From Liolophura sinensis (taxonomy: Eukaryota > Mollusca > Polyplacophora > Chitonida > Chitonidae), in the NCBI RefSeq assembly GCF_032854445.1, contig NC_088295.1, forward strand, positions 66,633,249 through 66,697,248: a stretch of DNA of 64,000 bases, written 5' to 3'. The notes under the pieces are model-generated. The model was not told where the DNA came from. It worked only from the letters and a program-made list of their open reading frames with translations, and made no database searches. Shown piece by piece: positions 1 to 11,999 of the stretch (position 1 is its first letter; the number at the start of each line of letters is the position of its first letter). The position numbers and the translations under genes are program-made.

Positions 1-389
1 CGCTGCCAACGGCGTACAATTCGAGCCTATCGCAACCTTTTCGACGATGTTCGTCTGTCAACAATGGCCCACTGAATGGTCGATAGGCCCTAATTCCGTG
101 AGCCATGAGTCTCCTGGACACGGTCTGCCGACTGACCCTGTGTCCTAAGGCATTGATTGACGATGCCGTCACTGTCAGGAAGCGCATCCTCAGGTGTAAG
201 GTGCGCAGGTATCCGTCTTCTCTAGGCGTAGTTACCCTAGGCCTGCCTGTTCTTGGCCTGTCTGATGTCTGCACTGTCTGTGTGTAACGTTGCATCAAGT
301 TTGACCGTTACACGACAGCAGCCAAAGGTCCCAGCAATGAATGTCATACCCAAGGCCTTCCCGCGTTGTTCTGGAGTCAATCCAGGCAT
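1..389 (-). pseudogene. Tc1/mariner-type transposase fragment, broken, cut by window edge
   Basis: Reading the minus strand from an ATG at 389 gives a Tc1-like N-terminus (MPGLTPEQRGKALGM). After a frame change near 235-255 the conserved DNA-binding part follows: PRVTTPRED, then SRQTVSRRLMAHGIRAYRP and SGPLLTDEHRR. In Tc1 elements this is the paired-like helix-turn-helix region plus GRPR-type linker that binds the terminal repeats; the catalytic DDE domain would lie left of base 1. A second frame break near 30-45 disrupts the expected tryptophan-arginine stretch. At least two frameshifts mean the copy cannot make a full transposase. Family assignment is from recognised motifs; inactivity is seen directly. 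The local base composition is richer in G+C than the flanks, as expected for a coding transposon relic. Confidence 0.85.
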
Positions 390-3300
390 TACTTTGGTGG
401 TTTTTAGTCAGTGTGCAAGTCCAGCACACTATGTGTAACGTTTTTACACACTTATTTACATGTGCAGTAGCAGCCATCCATGGGTCACGTGATTTTTCAA
501 CTTTCTTCGTTGTCTCAAAACAAATTCGTGTGGGCGTATATAACGCTTGTTGCATATGGGAATATGCTTTGTACAATGTTTTCCTACAATAATTAGGTAT
601 TAATTTGCTGAAAAGGCTGGTTTAAAAAGCTTTTTTGTAAATTTGTAATGTTTCTTTTAGCCGACAGTTTATGTTACATTTAACTCGGTATACCAGACAT
701 TGCCAAAGTAAAGTTAACAATCAACCGCTTGATAATAAAATGAATTATCATTAAGGGGATCCACGTCTGCAGAAACCACATGTTTCTAACACGCATGCGC
801 TGTAAAGATAAACTGTTGGCTGCATAAACCCAACTAAACTACCCTTGTTTAGATGCATCATCAGTGGGGCCGTGGAAGAAAAGCATTTCACATGTGTAAT
901 TATTTACAAAAAATTTTGAGAAATCGCTTTTGTTATTTAAATCAAAATAGCCTCTTTCTAAGTTTTTCGTTAATTTGAAAGTAGTACAGCGTGAAAGTAA
1001 TATTTAAGTTTAAGAAATCAGAGGAAACGCGTAGGCTGTTGTGTTTAACTGGTGCCAGATAATACCTGTAAAAAGGCTCAAAAGTTCTTGACCTGAGATT
1101 GGCGACTCAATGACAGAATCTCCTGGCAAAATGTAAATTTATGAAAACGATTTTTATGCCTGCATTGTAGCACTTTTCTAGCATTATACACGTATTTTTC
1201 TTCTTGTTCTCATCAGTGTCTAATTGTGTTGTGTATTGTGTTTGATTCGCATTACAAGGAAAAGAAGAGAACGTGTCACACAAATCCATATTAGTTTGAG
1301 GCCAAGATCCTTTTTAAACTTAATTTTCCACGACAGTTATTGATACAAGTGAATCAAGGAATTCCATGTGATTACCCAGTTATAAATTATTTGCTTCAGT
1401 GTCCATCACTCTTTTCTGTTTTCGATTACAAAATCTTGTTTATAATTGGAATGAAACCATAGCAAAGACTCGTTCGTTTTACATATCGCATCCACCAAAT
1501 AAGAGGTGAGACCAAAATTACATTCATCAGCCATAATTTGTTATCTCTAAAAATATGGACAGTGAGACATGTAAAATAGTAGGGCGATCAGCTACAGTTA
1601 CATTCAAGTGTGTAATGCAAGGCCCGTTTTGTTTCACGGAACTGATTAAATCTTTGCGTAACACAAACAGTCCTTTAGTGGATTCTCCTTAATCCATTTA
1701 ATCCCAGCCTTAACAAACAATGCCGCCAACATGACAACCCTTGAAATGTAACCAAAATATGGCTGGTGCCAATGCATTTAGTGCCAGTGCACTTACATAG
1801 ACACTCCCTTAAGATAATGCACTGTGAACTGTGCTCGGAGAAACTGCGGAGTATACGTTGAAGTTTACGGACGTCGATATGAATTACCATTGAAAAATAA
1901 TAATGATGGCCATATCGTATTTCTATGTACATGTAACACATTAAAAGTCCCTAAAGAGGAAGTCAGATTTTATGTAATTTTTTTTATATTTAATTTAGTT
2001 TAATAAATATACAGATATTTTGACCACACTCAAGAGTACTACGGTTATGTGATAATAGTAAAAGCGTACTGTGCTCGCAGGTAACCAGTGCACCTGGCCA
2101 GGCAACACACATGCGTCATAACTCACGGCGGAATCGAACGCGTTACTCCATTGGTCATCAGAACTCACTAGATCAGTCGTCTAAGGGCTGTTCTCATCAC
2201 ATGACCATATCATGGCGTGTTTGAAGGCTGCCCAGGTGATTTATATGTAAAGAATATACCGTAGTATCATATGCTAGTAGCACAGTACTAAGTTGAGCAT
2301 TTATTGCAACTATAAATATAAACACAATCAGGCATGATGTTAAACTTTCTTGATATTTACACTCTCGGGCCCCTTGACCCCCATGTCTTGCTACTTCCTC
2401 CACAAGAGAGATCTGACCAGACTTTTTGCACTGCGCATGTCTGTGATTTGGCTAATCAATACAGACGACAGAGATGTAATGATGGATACGGACACCTTTC
2501 CAAAATGTGCCATGCGCCTGCGACAAACTAATAAAGCAGCATGTCGGCCCCTAAAACGAGAATTCATCGCATTAGCGGTAGTGTCCTTCTTTTTCCGACG
2601 CTTTTTTTCCTTATTCTATTTCAGTGGTACGAAATTCCATTTGCAGGCAGCAGAAGAGGGAACAGATTCTTCTGTTCTTATTTTGTTGGTGAACTTAAAT
2701 TGGTAAAGGTGAGAATGACACTGGACGAAAGTGGCAAAGGGAATTTACGTGGAAAGTTTAAGTTTCAAGCCGATACGATTTTACAATAACCATAAATCAA
2801 TGGCTGAGCGTGCTAGGTCAGTGCCTTGTTGAAAAATGGGTGTTAGTGATGGCTGCCTGACTCTATCACCGAAGAACAAGTACTCTAGTCCCGCAGCAGT
2901 GCAAACTGATGGTAAGGGTTCTATACGTTAATACATGCGCTTGTCTGGATCAATTTATCATTTGTCTTCAAGCGTTTAAATGATTGCCAAGTTTGTAAAC
3001 CGTTAGCAATGCGGAATACATGCAGGGACGACTGTGCAAGTAATGACGCTCTGTTTGTATCGTTATATCTATTTGCTTATTATATATTGACATGTTTCAA
3101 TTTTGCATAAAGCATGCGCTTACACATTTTAGATATAGAATATTCAGTCAACGTGTTACACTGTTATAAACTTACGTTAGTACAAATCCACCTAATTTGT
3201 TTCCATGTGGGGTCATCAGAAATAAAATTCACAGAAGATAGCTTAACGTTCATTTGCAGTTCAGATCTGAGGTTTTTGCTAAGATTAATCGTGATCATTA

Positions 3301-4419
3301 TTAAACACTCGCCAAAAATCCATTCTCCAGTTATGTGCCGGTACGTGGAATTGCACTTAGCACGACTCACAGACTGACTTTGGAATTTGCCGAATTCTGC
3401 GAAATGCGGTTTTTAATTCATGGTCAAAAGGAAAAAAAAAAAGTAGCCGTTTAAGCAACTTTCAGTGTTTTATGGATCGTTGTGTAGGTGTTCCTACGTC
3501 AGTTCGGAGTTGTCAGTGCTTCATGGGTTATTAGGTAGTAAGAGACTTAAGTAACACTGTCTTATTTTTGACCATTTTTTCTTCTTTCCGAGCCTGACTC
3601 TGATCCGGTACTTGTCCACTGCGCCACTGTGGGCAGTCTAGTCGTTAATCATGTGAACGCCCGTTAAAGGCGCCTACTCGCGAGAAACGTCTAGATTTGG
3701 CCAATGACAAGAGTGAGTGCTTAGCCAGCGTATTGCCTTCATTATAAGTGTTATATTGGCTTACTGGAAATTGCTGATCTAAGGCGACCACATCAAGTGG
3801 ACAGGCAATTACCTCGTCTTCAACTCACAGATATCCCAATCACCTGACGGGCAGCACTAACTGTGAGTAATCGGCCGTCCTGGGGCGAAACTTGTCAAAG
3901 TCCTTGTAATATTCATTAACACAACAGGTGTATCAAAGGTTGTTTCCGATGCGGGAGATAGACACGCACAGTTCTCACTTTCTCTAAACTGTTACCTGAT
4001 TGTCATGTAACAGCTAATTCACCGGCAGACTCATTAGCAACCAAAGGGCCCCGCCTCAGATCTCTCGAGCTCAATTTGACAGAACTGTGGTAATGAATAA
4101 TCTAATTTGCGTATTCTATCCAACACATTCGTCATTGTCTGAACTGTTGAAACATTTTTTCCGTTATACACAAGGTCAGGATAGCTTGGAAACAGATAGT
4201 ATAAGAAAATCAAGCTTTGTACAAGTAATAAAGTGTATTTATGAAGGAATATCTCTGCTGATGCATGCTTGGTAAGCGCTCGTAAAAATAACTAACACTT
4301 ATTTTAGGCTAGATTATTTTCCATTTACTACAAAATTAACACAAAAAAACAACCAATGTATGGCCTTTTGTATAACAAGGACCTATAGATGTAGGCCTAT
4401 AGCTGTATTGTGGCTATGC

Positions 4420-4850
4420 CCGTGGGTTTAGAATGCCCAGGAACCACGCGCTTATTTGAGCCATATCGAAATAAGGGAAACGCAATTATTGGAATTACCA
4501 AAAAAGAACGACTTAACATAATAAGTCAAGCCGTAAATTGCTCGCCCGACGTGGAAATTTCCCCGTATTCAAAGTTCTGGGTTGTATAAAAGATAATCAA
4601 CCAATATTTTTATTGGAAGATGCAATATCCAGGGTAGACGTATTAATAAGAAACTGTTTACGATCACCATGTAACAACAATGACTATAATGGTCTATATA
4701 TTCTCATAAGTTTATTTTGTAATACAAAAAGCATAAATGTCAGATCGACTGTGTTTAATCAGAATACATGAAAGCAATCAAACGTTTATAGGATGGACTC
4801 ATGAATGGCTAGATAGTGGAGACTATGATGTCCCACAATGGGCTTGATAA
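4420..4850 (+). other. Possible decayed coding stretch, unrecognised
   Basis: Three successive open segments on the plus strand lie in different frames: an ATG-started 57-codon run from about 4418, a segment from about 4538 to 4771, and a segment from about 4757 to 4850. Their codon use looks more protein-like than the surroundings (acidic/aromatic mix such as GWTHEWLDSGDYDVPQW near the end). Each ends in a stop where the next frame takes over, which is what a frameshifted relic would look like. I recognise no family and cannot tell a decayed element from chance in AT-rich DNA. Confidence 0.2.
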
Positions 4851-4968
4851 TTTTCTTCAAAATTAGTAGACTTTAATACTCATGAATATTGTTTAAGATG
4901 ATAAAAGACCAGTCTATAAGATAAGAGACTATGTGTTTAGAAAAGGCTAAAGGTATTTGTAATTAACT

Positions 4969-5106
4969 TGGCGATATTACGCTACATCTCGCTATCTCTA
5001 AACAATCACATGGCGTTAACACACTACGTCTCGCCATCTCTAAACAATCACATTGCGATATCACACTAGCTCTCGCTATCTCTAAACAATCACATCGCGA
5101 TATAAT
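4969..5106. repeat. 42-bp tandem repeat, about 3.3 copies
   Basis: Units start at 4988, 5030 and 5072. Each begins ctcgcyatctctaaacaatc and continues with acat and a gcgatat-like segment. A partial unit precedes the first. The third unit runs into a doubled 'cgcgatataat'. Copies differ at several positions, so the array is not very recent. Confidence 0.85.
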
Positions 5107-6351
5107 CGCGATATAATGGCAATGCGTTATGACCAAATTATCGATTCCTCATATCGTAGACCATCATACCATCCAACGTTGGAAAACTGCGAATGAGAGC
5201 AATGGAAAAACAGGAATAAATCCCTGTTGGTTCAAGAAATTATGCGTTCAAAGCCATTTGTACAAGAACCGCTGTGAATGTAGTTACAATATTTAGATGT
5301 TATTGCGTTATAGTGAACCATGAAAAAGGCAAAAGACGCTATAAAATGATAAAAATAAACAGATTCCTCCAATGTACACGAATCCGTCCAATGCGAACGG
5401 CAACATGACAGTAGTTGCAATTTTACCGCTGCGTTTTTCCTTACAAGATTTCAAGCGCTGTCTTCACTTGGCGTTCTGGATGATTCACAAGCAACATTCT
5501 TTCACCAGTCGAATATTTACACGTGTACGGCATTGCAGGACACAACTCACATAGACAGGTTCAATGTTCTGAGTGCCTTCGCACGAAACACCCACGGTAT
5601 GCATTACTCCAGCCGTAACCCATTACGCAGGGTCAATGCGTAAATCATTGTTGATTATTACTAACTTTGCCAGCGGGCTGCACCTTATCACACGCATGTG
5701 TTCTACACAGGTTGTGTCAGTTAACTAAGCTAATTGATCAGCGGATCATCATCTTTTGGAGGCTTTGATGTCGGAGGGTACCGGTCAAACATTATTCCAT
5801 CATACAATTATTTCCATGTTAATGATGCAATTCCATAGCTGGAGGGGCCTCTATAATACACTGTCTGCGCAAACAGTCCAACAAATAAATTCGAATGATA
5901 AATTGTTCCAGGACACGAAGTTTATCCTCAAAACATTTCTTTTAATTAGTTAGGCTTACATAGATGTGTTTGCAGCACACTCATGCACGAAGCCAAAGGC
6001 TATGTTTGGCGAATGTAACCAAACAACATTTACTTTTAAAGTGATGTTTTAACAGACACACTCTGGCATTCATTTCTTCGGAATTTGACACGTCTCAGGC
6101 CTCAAAACACAATAAATAAAATTAGAAAGTTTCTTGGGACCATGAACAGGTTCAAAACAACGAATAAGCATTTCAATGCAGGAAACGATACTGCTCTTAG
6201 AATACAGGAAAGCAAATCGATCAAAACAGGAATAAAGCACGTCCCTCCGAGAAAATTACGTTACACGGCTCCAGTATTAATCCCAGGATATAAACACCTA
6301 CAGTGATAATTTATCTATTACCTGACAGGCTTTTTATATCATGCCAAGTAC

Positions 6352-6395
6352 AGCTACATATCATGTCTAGCTACATATCATGTCTAGCTACATAT
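6352..6395. repeat. 17-bp tandem repeat, 2.6 copies
   Basis: agctacatatcatgtct occurs at 6352 and 6369, followed by a partial copy at 6386. The two full copies are identical, so this is a simple recent tandem duplication. No function is suggested. Confidence 0.9.
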
Positions 6396-6838
6396 GGATT
6401 TCGTAAGAGAAACTTTGTTTCCAAAATAACTGAGTTCCAAGTCCAAGGCAAGTTATTTTGATAGGAAACAGGTAACCTATCTTATTCGAAAAACATATTT
6501 TTCAAGTTATTCCGAAAATGGTTCGATGGTCTTGTCATCACAGCATGGGGCTATATAGTCACACAGACTGAACACAGGCTTGGTCAGCGGAGCTCTGTTA
6601 GCTGATGTATTCATATGTTTGAATTTGAGGCAATACTTTAACGATCAGTTTTACAAAAGGAGATATCTGGAGCGCCCATGATAAACCACACACATCTGAC
6701 ACGCTACTGACAAACTTTCCCTCGTGTGACGTACAGATATTACTCGCTGTATTTATGGAATGGCGGTGTTCGTCAACGAACATTGCCTTAATGGCCAATT
6801 TGACCGCTTATTGTCGCCACCAACGAAAAGTGACTAAG

Positions 6839-6908
6839 GCCGGGATTGAACCCAAATCTCGTGCCTCCAAGCAATTGAATCACAAGCCTCCTAACCACTC
6901 TCCGCGTT
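6839..6908 (-). mobile_element. tRNA-derived SINE head
   Basis: On the minus strand this reads as a tRNA-like promoter: a box-A-like TGGTTAGGAGGC segment, then a box-B-like GGGTTCAATCCC about 45 bases later. These are the internal RNA polymerase III promoter elements kept by tRNA-derived SINEs. No clean cloverleaf with matching acceptor arms is evident, so I call a SINE head rather than a tRNA gene. Confidence 0.6.
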
Positions 6909-7390
6909 TCAGCTGTGATATATGCAGACATACTAAATTGAAGTGGACTGTATACTTCACCACCGAGAACGTGTATGTATGGACAGAAGTTTGGGACAAT
7001 TTTAAAATTTTTACTATAAATAGTAATAAAGATTATTCCACGCCGGGCAGATGGTTAGGTTTCAAAATGTGTATTGCTCAATTTTCTGACTACATGTTCT
7101 TGTCCATGTTGAGGAGGCGGTCATCGGTTAAATATTTGGTACTCTATATAATATGAGTGATGGCTCTTGCAAGATGATGGTGCGTACATAAACTTTTGAA
7201 ACTATAGAATTGCTTGACAACAGTAACATGATATTGACCGAGTCAACGACAGTTGGTTAAGTTAGTGGTTTAGACATTTTGCCAAGATGTGGGCAAATAA
7301 AGTACCCTAAGTGTTTTAGACTTCTGCTCTAGCTTTCTTGCAGCGAATATTTTCAAGCTTTATGTTTTTAATATCACTGAAAACTGAAGA

Positions 7391-7476
7391 TTTTATTTAT
7401 TTATTTATTTGATTGGTGCTTTCACGCCGTACTCAAGAATATTTCACTTATACGACGGCGGCCAGCATTATGGTGG
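7391..7476 (-). mobile_element. 5'-truncated SINE, core and tail only
   Basis: The block runs tttatttatttatttatttg, then attggtg, a ttcacgccgtactcaagaat segment, atttcacttatacgacggcg and gccagcattatggtgg. Close copies occur at 52305-52395 and, in the opposite orientation, at 20705-20840. The AATAAA-type tail is on the left, so the element is read on the minus strand and lacks its tRNA head. Confidence 0.8.
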
Positions 7477-7849
7477 AAAACTGAAGATGTAACCAGTGTA
7501 GTTTTACAAATATCTTGTTAAATGGGAATAGCAGACTGTGGCGGGCCGCGCAAATAGCTCCAAATTGTCGTTAAAGCTCATAGTTTTCTGTTGTAACAAG
7601 GCACTGCACACCGAAAAGGTTGGAACAAAAAAGTGCACAGTCTTGAGCCACTTGTTAATGGAAAGAAGGCGTTTTACGAGTTCTCAAATGGTGTTAATGT
7701 ACATGCCAGTAATGGGTCTTGTCATTAAAAAGAACGAATTATGGCCTAACACACCTTCGGTAATATTGTGTGGTTTCGAACATTCTTTTTTTGGGGCTGA
7801 GCAGTGGTAAACGAATTGCAATTTCAATTCACAAAACAATAATACGTAC

Positions 7850-8389
7850 CTAACATTCTGAGTACTGCTCTCCTAGCCTTTGAAGCAGGGGCTGACGTAG
7901 TATTCAGTTTACTGTCCTTCATGGTCAATACTTCTGAACGCCTTAGCGCCATTCCGATCAAAATGTACATGACTGTGATGATTGTCATGGGTGCAACGAA
8001 GAACACAAAAGTGGACACTTGGAACATGTAGCTCATGCCTTTCAACCACACGGGAAGAATGCTGCAGCTAAGAGAATCCTTCAAAGGTTCGTTTGTGTTT
8101 GGATGGTACAGATAGTAGAACTGCCGGCTGTGTAGAGGATACGGTAGGGCACACAAGCAAGCTATCACCCATATCAACAGTATTATTTTCAGCACTCGGG
8201 ATAAATCCGAAAATTTCTGAGACAAAATCGGGTGGCAAATGGCAAAGTAACGTTCAATGGTGAAGGCGGTGATGGTGAGTACTGAGGCGTATGATGTCAT
8301 TTCCAATACAAAAGATTTAATAATGCAGAAAGGCTCGCCGAACCTCCAAGGGTAAGCTTCCCAGATAGAATAGAGCTCTGGTGGCAAGG
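7850..8389 (-). CDS. PRXamide/neuromedin-U-type GPCR, exon 2 (TM2 end to after TM5)
   Basis: This exon continues the receptor begun at 14516, giving residues 107-286 of the joined protein. In order I see the extracellular WEAYPWRFGEPFC segment with the TM3 cysteine (C128), the TM3-end motif ERYFAICHP (E152-R153-Y154, in place of DRY), TM4, an extracellular loop 2 cysteine (C215) that would pair with C128, TM5 with P240 and Y248, and a basic intracellular loop 3 (KARRAVLRML). These are hallmarks of the neuromedin-U/pyrokinin/CAPA receptor group, Gq-coupled plasma-membrane receptors for amidated peptides; coupling here is inferred. The acceptor (ttcttttccag) and the donor GTACGT are both consensus. 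Both introns are phase 1 at these sites. The split codon at the 5' junction gives Ala where relatives often have Gly. The exon for TM6-TM7 is expected to the left and is not found in the window. The ligand cannot be told from sequence. Confidence 0.93.
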
Positions 8390-8535
8390 CTGGAAAAGAA
8401 GAAAACGATTGTAGAGAAGAATCAAATAGAACATTTGTCATTATGATAAGAAATGACCCAAGAATCATGGGCAACAAATGGTTTCTGCAGCTAGTATCCT
8501 TTCAGTTGTGTAAACTGATTACGTGACCATTATGC

Positions 8536-8605
8536 ATATTTATTCATTTGTATGATTAATCTTTTACGTCGTACTTAAGAATATTTCACTAGGGCGGCGG
8601 ACCCG
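8536..8605 (-). mobile_element. SINE tail fragment, degraded
   Basis: The sequence around tttattcattt, ttttacgtcgtacttaagaa and tatttcact, followed by gggcggcgg, matches the tail and core end of the family seen at 7391-7476 with several differences. It is 5'-truncated. Confidence 0.55.
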
Positions 8606-9240
8606 GTTGTTTAAAATTGTATTAGTTAATACTGGTATTAAGTCATATTACATCTTTACAATGTTAACACAAACCAGAAAAGATTACAGTTGTACAGAGA
8701 CCAAATGTTACTGCGGAAGATTTAGTTCATATTTAACATACTATTACACAATTATTCTGGGGCTAAGTAAAAAATTGAAGACTTGGATTAAAGTTAAAAC
8801 TGGCATTTAGTCTTACGACACATTTGAACAAACGGGCCCTCTTTTATTTTTTATGACACCATCCGAACTGTCACCTGTATGACACATATACACACAGACA
8901 CCCCATGATAGGGCACTTGTTATTCTCGGCTGGCTAAGGCAACTAACAATTGCTGTGGTGTGTATGCCATATCGCTTCAGCAGATGAGCAATCTCTAATG
9001 AACTACAATTAAAGCTACCTGAGCAGTTCAGTCGACCGCAAATTTCCATGAAGATCACGACATTTGATCCACTGGCATTTAACCCCGGTGAAAATTGCAC
9101 AACATTCCAACAAACATTCAACTTTATATTCCCAGCTGCACGGGCTGAATTCTGGCGAAAACTACGTTGAATGTTGTGTTGAAATGTTGTGGTAACTTCT
9201 CAGAGCTTTTAGATATGCCATGGTGTGAAAGGTAACGAAC

Positions 9241-9300
9241 TTTGTGAGTGAGTGAGTGATTGATTGAGTGCTTGGGGTTTAACGTCGTGCTTGTAACATG
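9241..9300 (-). mobile_element. SINE 3' end with ACTC-type tail
   Basis: gtgagtgagtgagtgattga, then ttgagtgcttggggtttaac and gtcgtgctt, is the tail end of the SINE family that is more complete at 25150-25500. It is read on the minus strand. The body of a similar element appears at 9765, so this may be one element interrupted by about 460 bases. Confidence 0.65.
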
Positions 9301-9764
9301 AGATCTTTACATATTAACGGGAAAGACGTAATCGTCCGTTACTTTTGAATCACAATCTGATCGGTTAGGGTCTGCAACGCTCGTCATTTTCAAACTGTAT
9401 CTAATACCGCTTAACCTGGGGCTAGGGGCCGTAAAGGTAGTCATGCTAATTACATCAGCATGATGCCTTTATGAACAGTTGCAATTAAAGCGCGACTGAG
9501 ATACTTGTTTGATTGTTATTTGACCTGGAACTCATTCACGGACTAAGAATTTGAACTTTGATATGGAATTCATGCCTGGAATATTCATTGTCTGCTCGGC
9601 ATCATTGAAAACTGATGACCGCTTCTCTCTTGTGTGTTACCGGCTTTATTTCTTATTTGTAAAATTTTTTACATACCTTTGTCTTTGGGAGTTACTGTTA
9701 AACGTTACTTTGGAAATGGATCTTGCGATTATCGACTTGGAACGCCTTTTACGGACTTTCAACA

Positions 9765-10065
9765 ATCAGCAGGACGGATTCCACCGCTCTTTTATCTAGT
9801 GCTGCTTCACTGAGACGACTTACCAAAGGCAAGTAAGGCGCCCCATCCGAGCCATTATACTGATACGGGTCAACCAGTCGTGGCGCTATCCCCTTCATGC
9901 CGAACGCCATGCGAGGAAGTTAGAACCTGACCGGTCTAACGAACTTTGTGGTAAACCGCCTAATCGAGCCCCTGGAGGCCGGCCTAATCGCCATGAGTGA
10001 GTGAGTGCTTGGGGTTTAACGTCGTACTCAACAATTTTTCAGTCATATGACGACGAAGACGTCGC
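9765..10065 (-). mobile_element. SINE body followed by a second SINE tail
   Basis: From about 9765 to 9955 the text (ccgctcttttatctagtgct, ggcaagtaaggcgccccatc, tactgatacgggtcaaccag) matches the body at 25260-25400 and 56380-56520. At 9993 a new tail (gagtgagtgagtgcttgggg, then tttaacgtcgtactcaac) begins another copy. Two insertions of one family lie back to back. Confidence 0.7.
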
Positions 10066-11999
10066 ATACTGACGGCATACGCCACCTTGATATTTGCGAC
10101 CGGTGTAAGGTTACGACCCCTTTCAGAAAAAGCCCCTGCTGACCGATTATGAAGTCAAGGCCCAGTTATTTGATCGAGAATCATTTCCAATGGTTGAAGA
10201 TGCCATATTGTTGAAACAATGTAATCTCCACTGAACTTCATGTAACACACCTTCATTTGGTCGATGGACATTTTACAATATTTCTCGCCGTTGTCGTACA
10301 TACACGGTATTCTTAAGTACGACGTAAAATCATGTTGTATAATATAAGGAAAAAAGTCCTAAGGTTTACAGCAGCATATGCTAACAAACTGGACAAATTG
10401 TGCTGGTGATAAATACCTTGCAACGACATTGTTAGAGATTTACACCACAAATACAATAAGCGCGTATCCTCAGCAAAATGATATGAATTACCATACCTAA
10501 AAGGTTTGTTCTGACCAAAAAGCCACAAGTCGCGGGTTAAACAAAGTGAATGTACCTAGAGCATTGCTCTATTGATTTCAGGACGTCGAATCAACTGAGA
10601 GACAGAATAACAATTTCCTAGAAGTGCAGCTAACTCCTAGATTTGTTCCATGCTAAGTATGTCTCACTGCCGGCTTAACTGTTCGTCGTCCGAGATTGGT
10701 TCTACTAAACTTAACATGTCTTGTCCTCATACACACGGTGGGGGATAAGTGAGAGCCGACATCTTGAGATTGAACTCTTCAAATTGAATGTATATTAAAG
10801 AGTCAAATGGCGGTCATTATCAGACCACATGCCACCTGCTGCTCAGAGAATCAAGCTTAACTTAGCATTTTGATTACTGCAAAAAACCTCTCGTTCAATC
10901 TTGAGGATAATTGGAAATGTCCTTTGTGGCACAATTTGCTAAATAAAGGTGGGGAACTAATAAGAAAATGATAAATCCCTTTTCTGCTATTATTGGAAGC
11001 GTTCTAGAGTACAAGGCGTGTTGAGCAAGCAAAATGGAGGTGTGATGCAAATGTTATGCATATTTACCGAATAAGCTTAAACAGCAAAAGCTCGGCCTTC
11101 CTTTGCAAAACGATTGCATGTTGTATGCAACAGCACGCGAGAGTACTTACGTGTGTGCTCATCGGCGAGCACTGGATAAAAAAATAATGCACATTATTGC
11201 ACATGCAAGTGGAAACTACACTCATCGTCGTGCTAAACAGCGGTGAAGAACCTTGCGCACATCGAGAATCTCCCATAGCGTACAGGGTAATGTCCGCGTA
11301 TCATTCTGTATTTTTATGCAATGGGGTGCAAGTATGATATTCCGCTACCTAAAACCCAATTTGTCAATGTATTATTTTAACGTTACGTTACTTTCAAAGA
11401 ACGGAGGGAATTGCGCATGCCAAAATGGTTGGGAATTGTGCTGAGTGTGATGAATGCGGATTCCAACAGCCACCTTAACATTGTGAAGACTATAACCTGA
11501 CATGTAACTTACCAAGATGTCGATGCAAATCAATAATCCCGAAATTACTGCTTTTGAAATAGCCTACAATTTTAATCGGTACACTCATAATGTGGCAACT
11601 TGTGCCGCATGAAGATTTAATTTCAAGCGTGGAATCCTATGAAGGCATACCCGGCCATTGTACATCAGCGGTGATGAAACGGTCTTTTTTATCATGTAAA
11701 CGCCATCGTGATCTGTCAGCATGCATTGATTGTGGTGTTATCACAAACGTTTTTTTGTGTATCAGTGCTACAGATGGCCTACAGAACAAATGCTATTTTA
11801 TGGAACGGGTTGCCACAACAAAAAGACAATCCCGTGCTAAACTTCGTGTGGTGTAACATGGAAGCTTAACAGGCCACACTCCGGAAGCGTTCAACCCGTC
11901 TTCGTCCTACAATATGCTGCGTCAGTTGGTTGGGTTTAACTTGAGTATAAATCCATGAAATGAAACGCTCGGAGGTATCCTTACACACGGGTCTTTAGG

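Larger units (their letters stand above)
390..7849. other. Non-coding stretch downstream of the receptor exons: repeats and no firm gene
   Basis: This 7.5 kb lies 3' of receptor exon 2 in the receptor's own direction, so much of it may be intron. I searched the minus strand by eye for a TM6 exon (FxxCWxPF-type motif) and found none. It contains a 42-bp tandem array (4969-5106), a 17-bp triplication (6352-6395), a tRNA-SINE head (6839-6908), a SINE tail (7391-7476) and a stretch at 4420-4850 that resembles decayed coding sequence. Short open frames elsewhere have no recognisable motifs or splice context. Base composition is AT-rich with frequent homopolymers. Confidence 0.6.

Noticed and set aside
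6839-6908. Functional tRNA gene (also considered at 31450-31530, 37735-37800 and 59285-59365)
   Set aside because: Box A and box B resemblance only; arms do not pair convincingly and each continues into SINE sequence.
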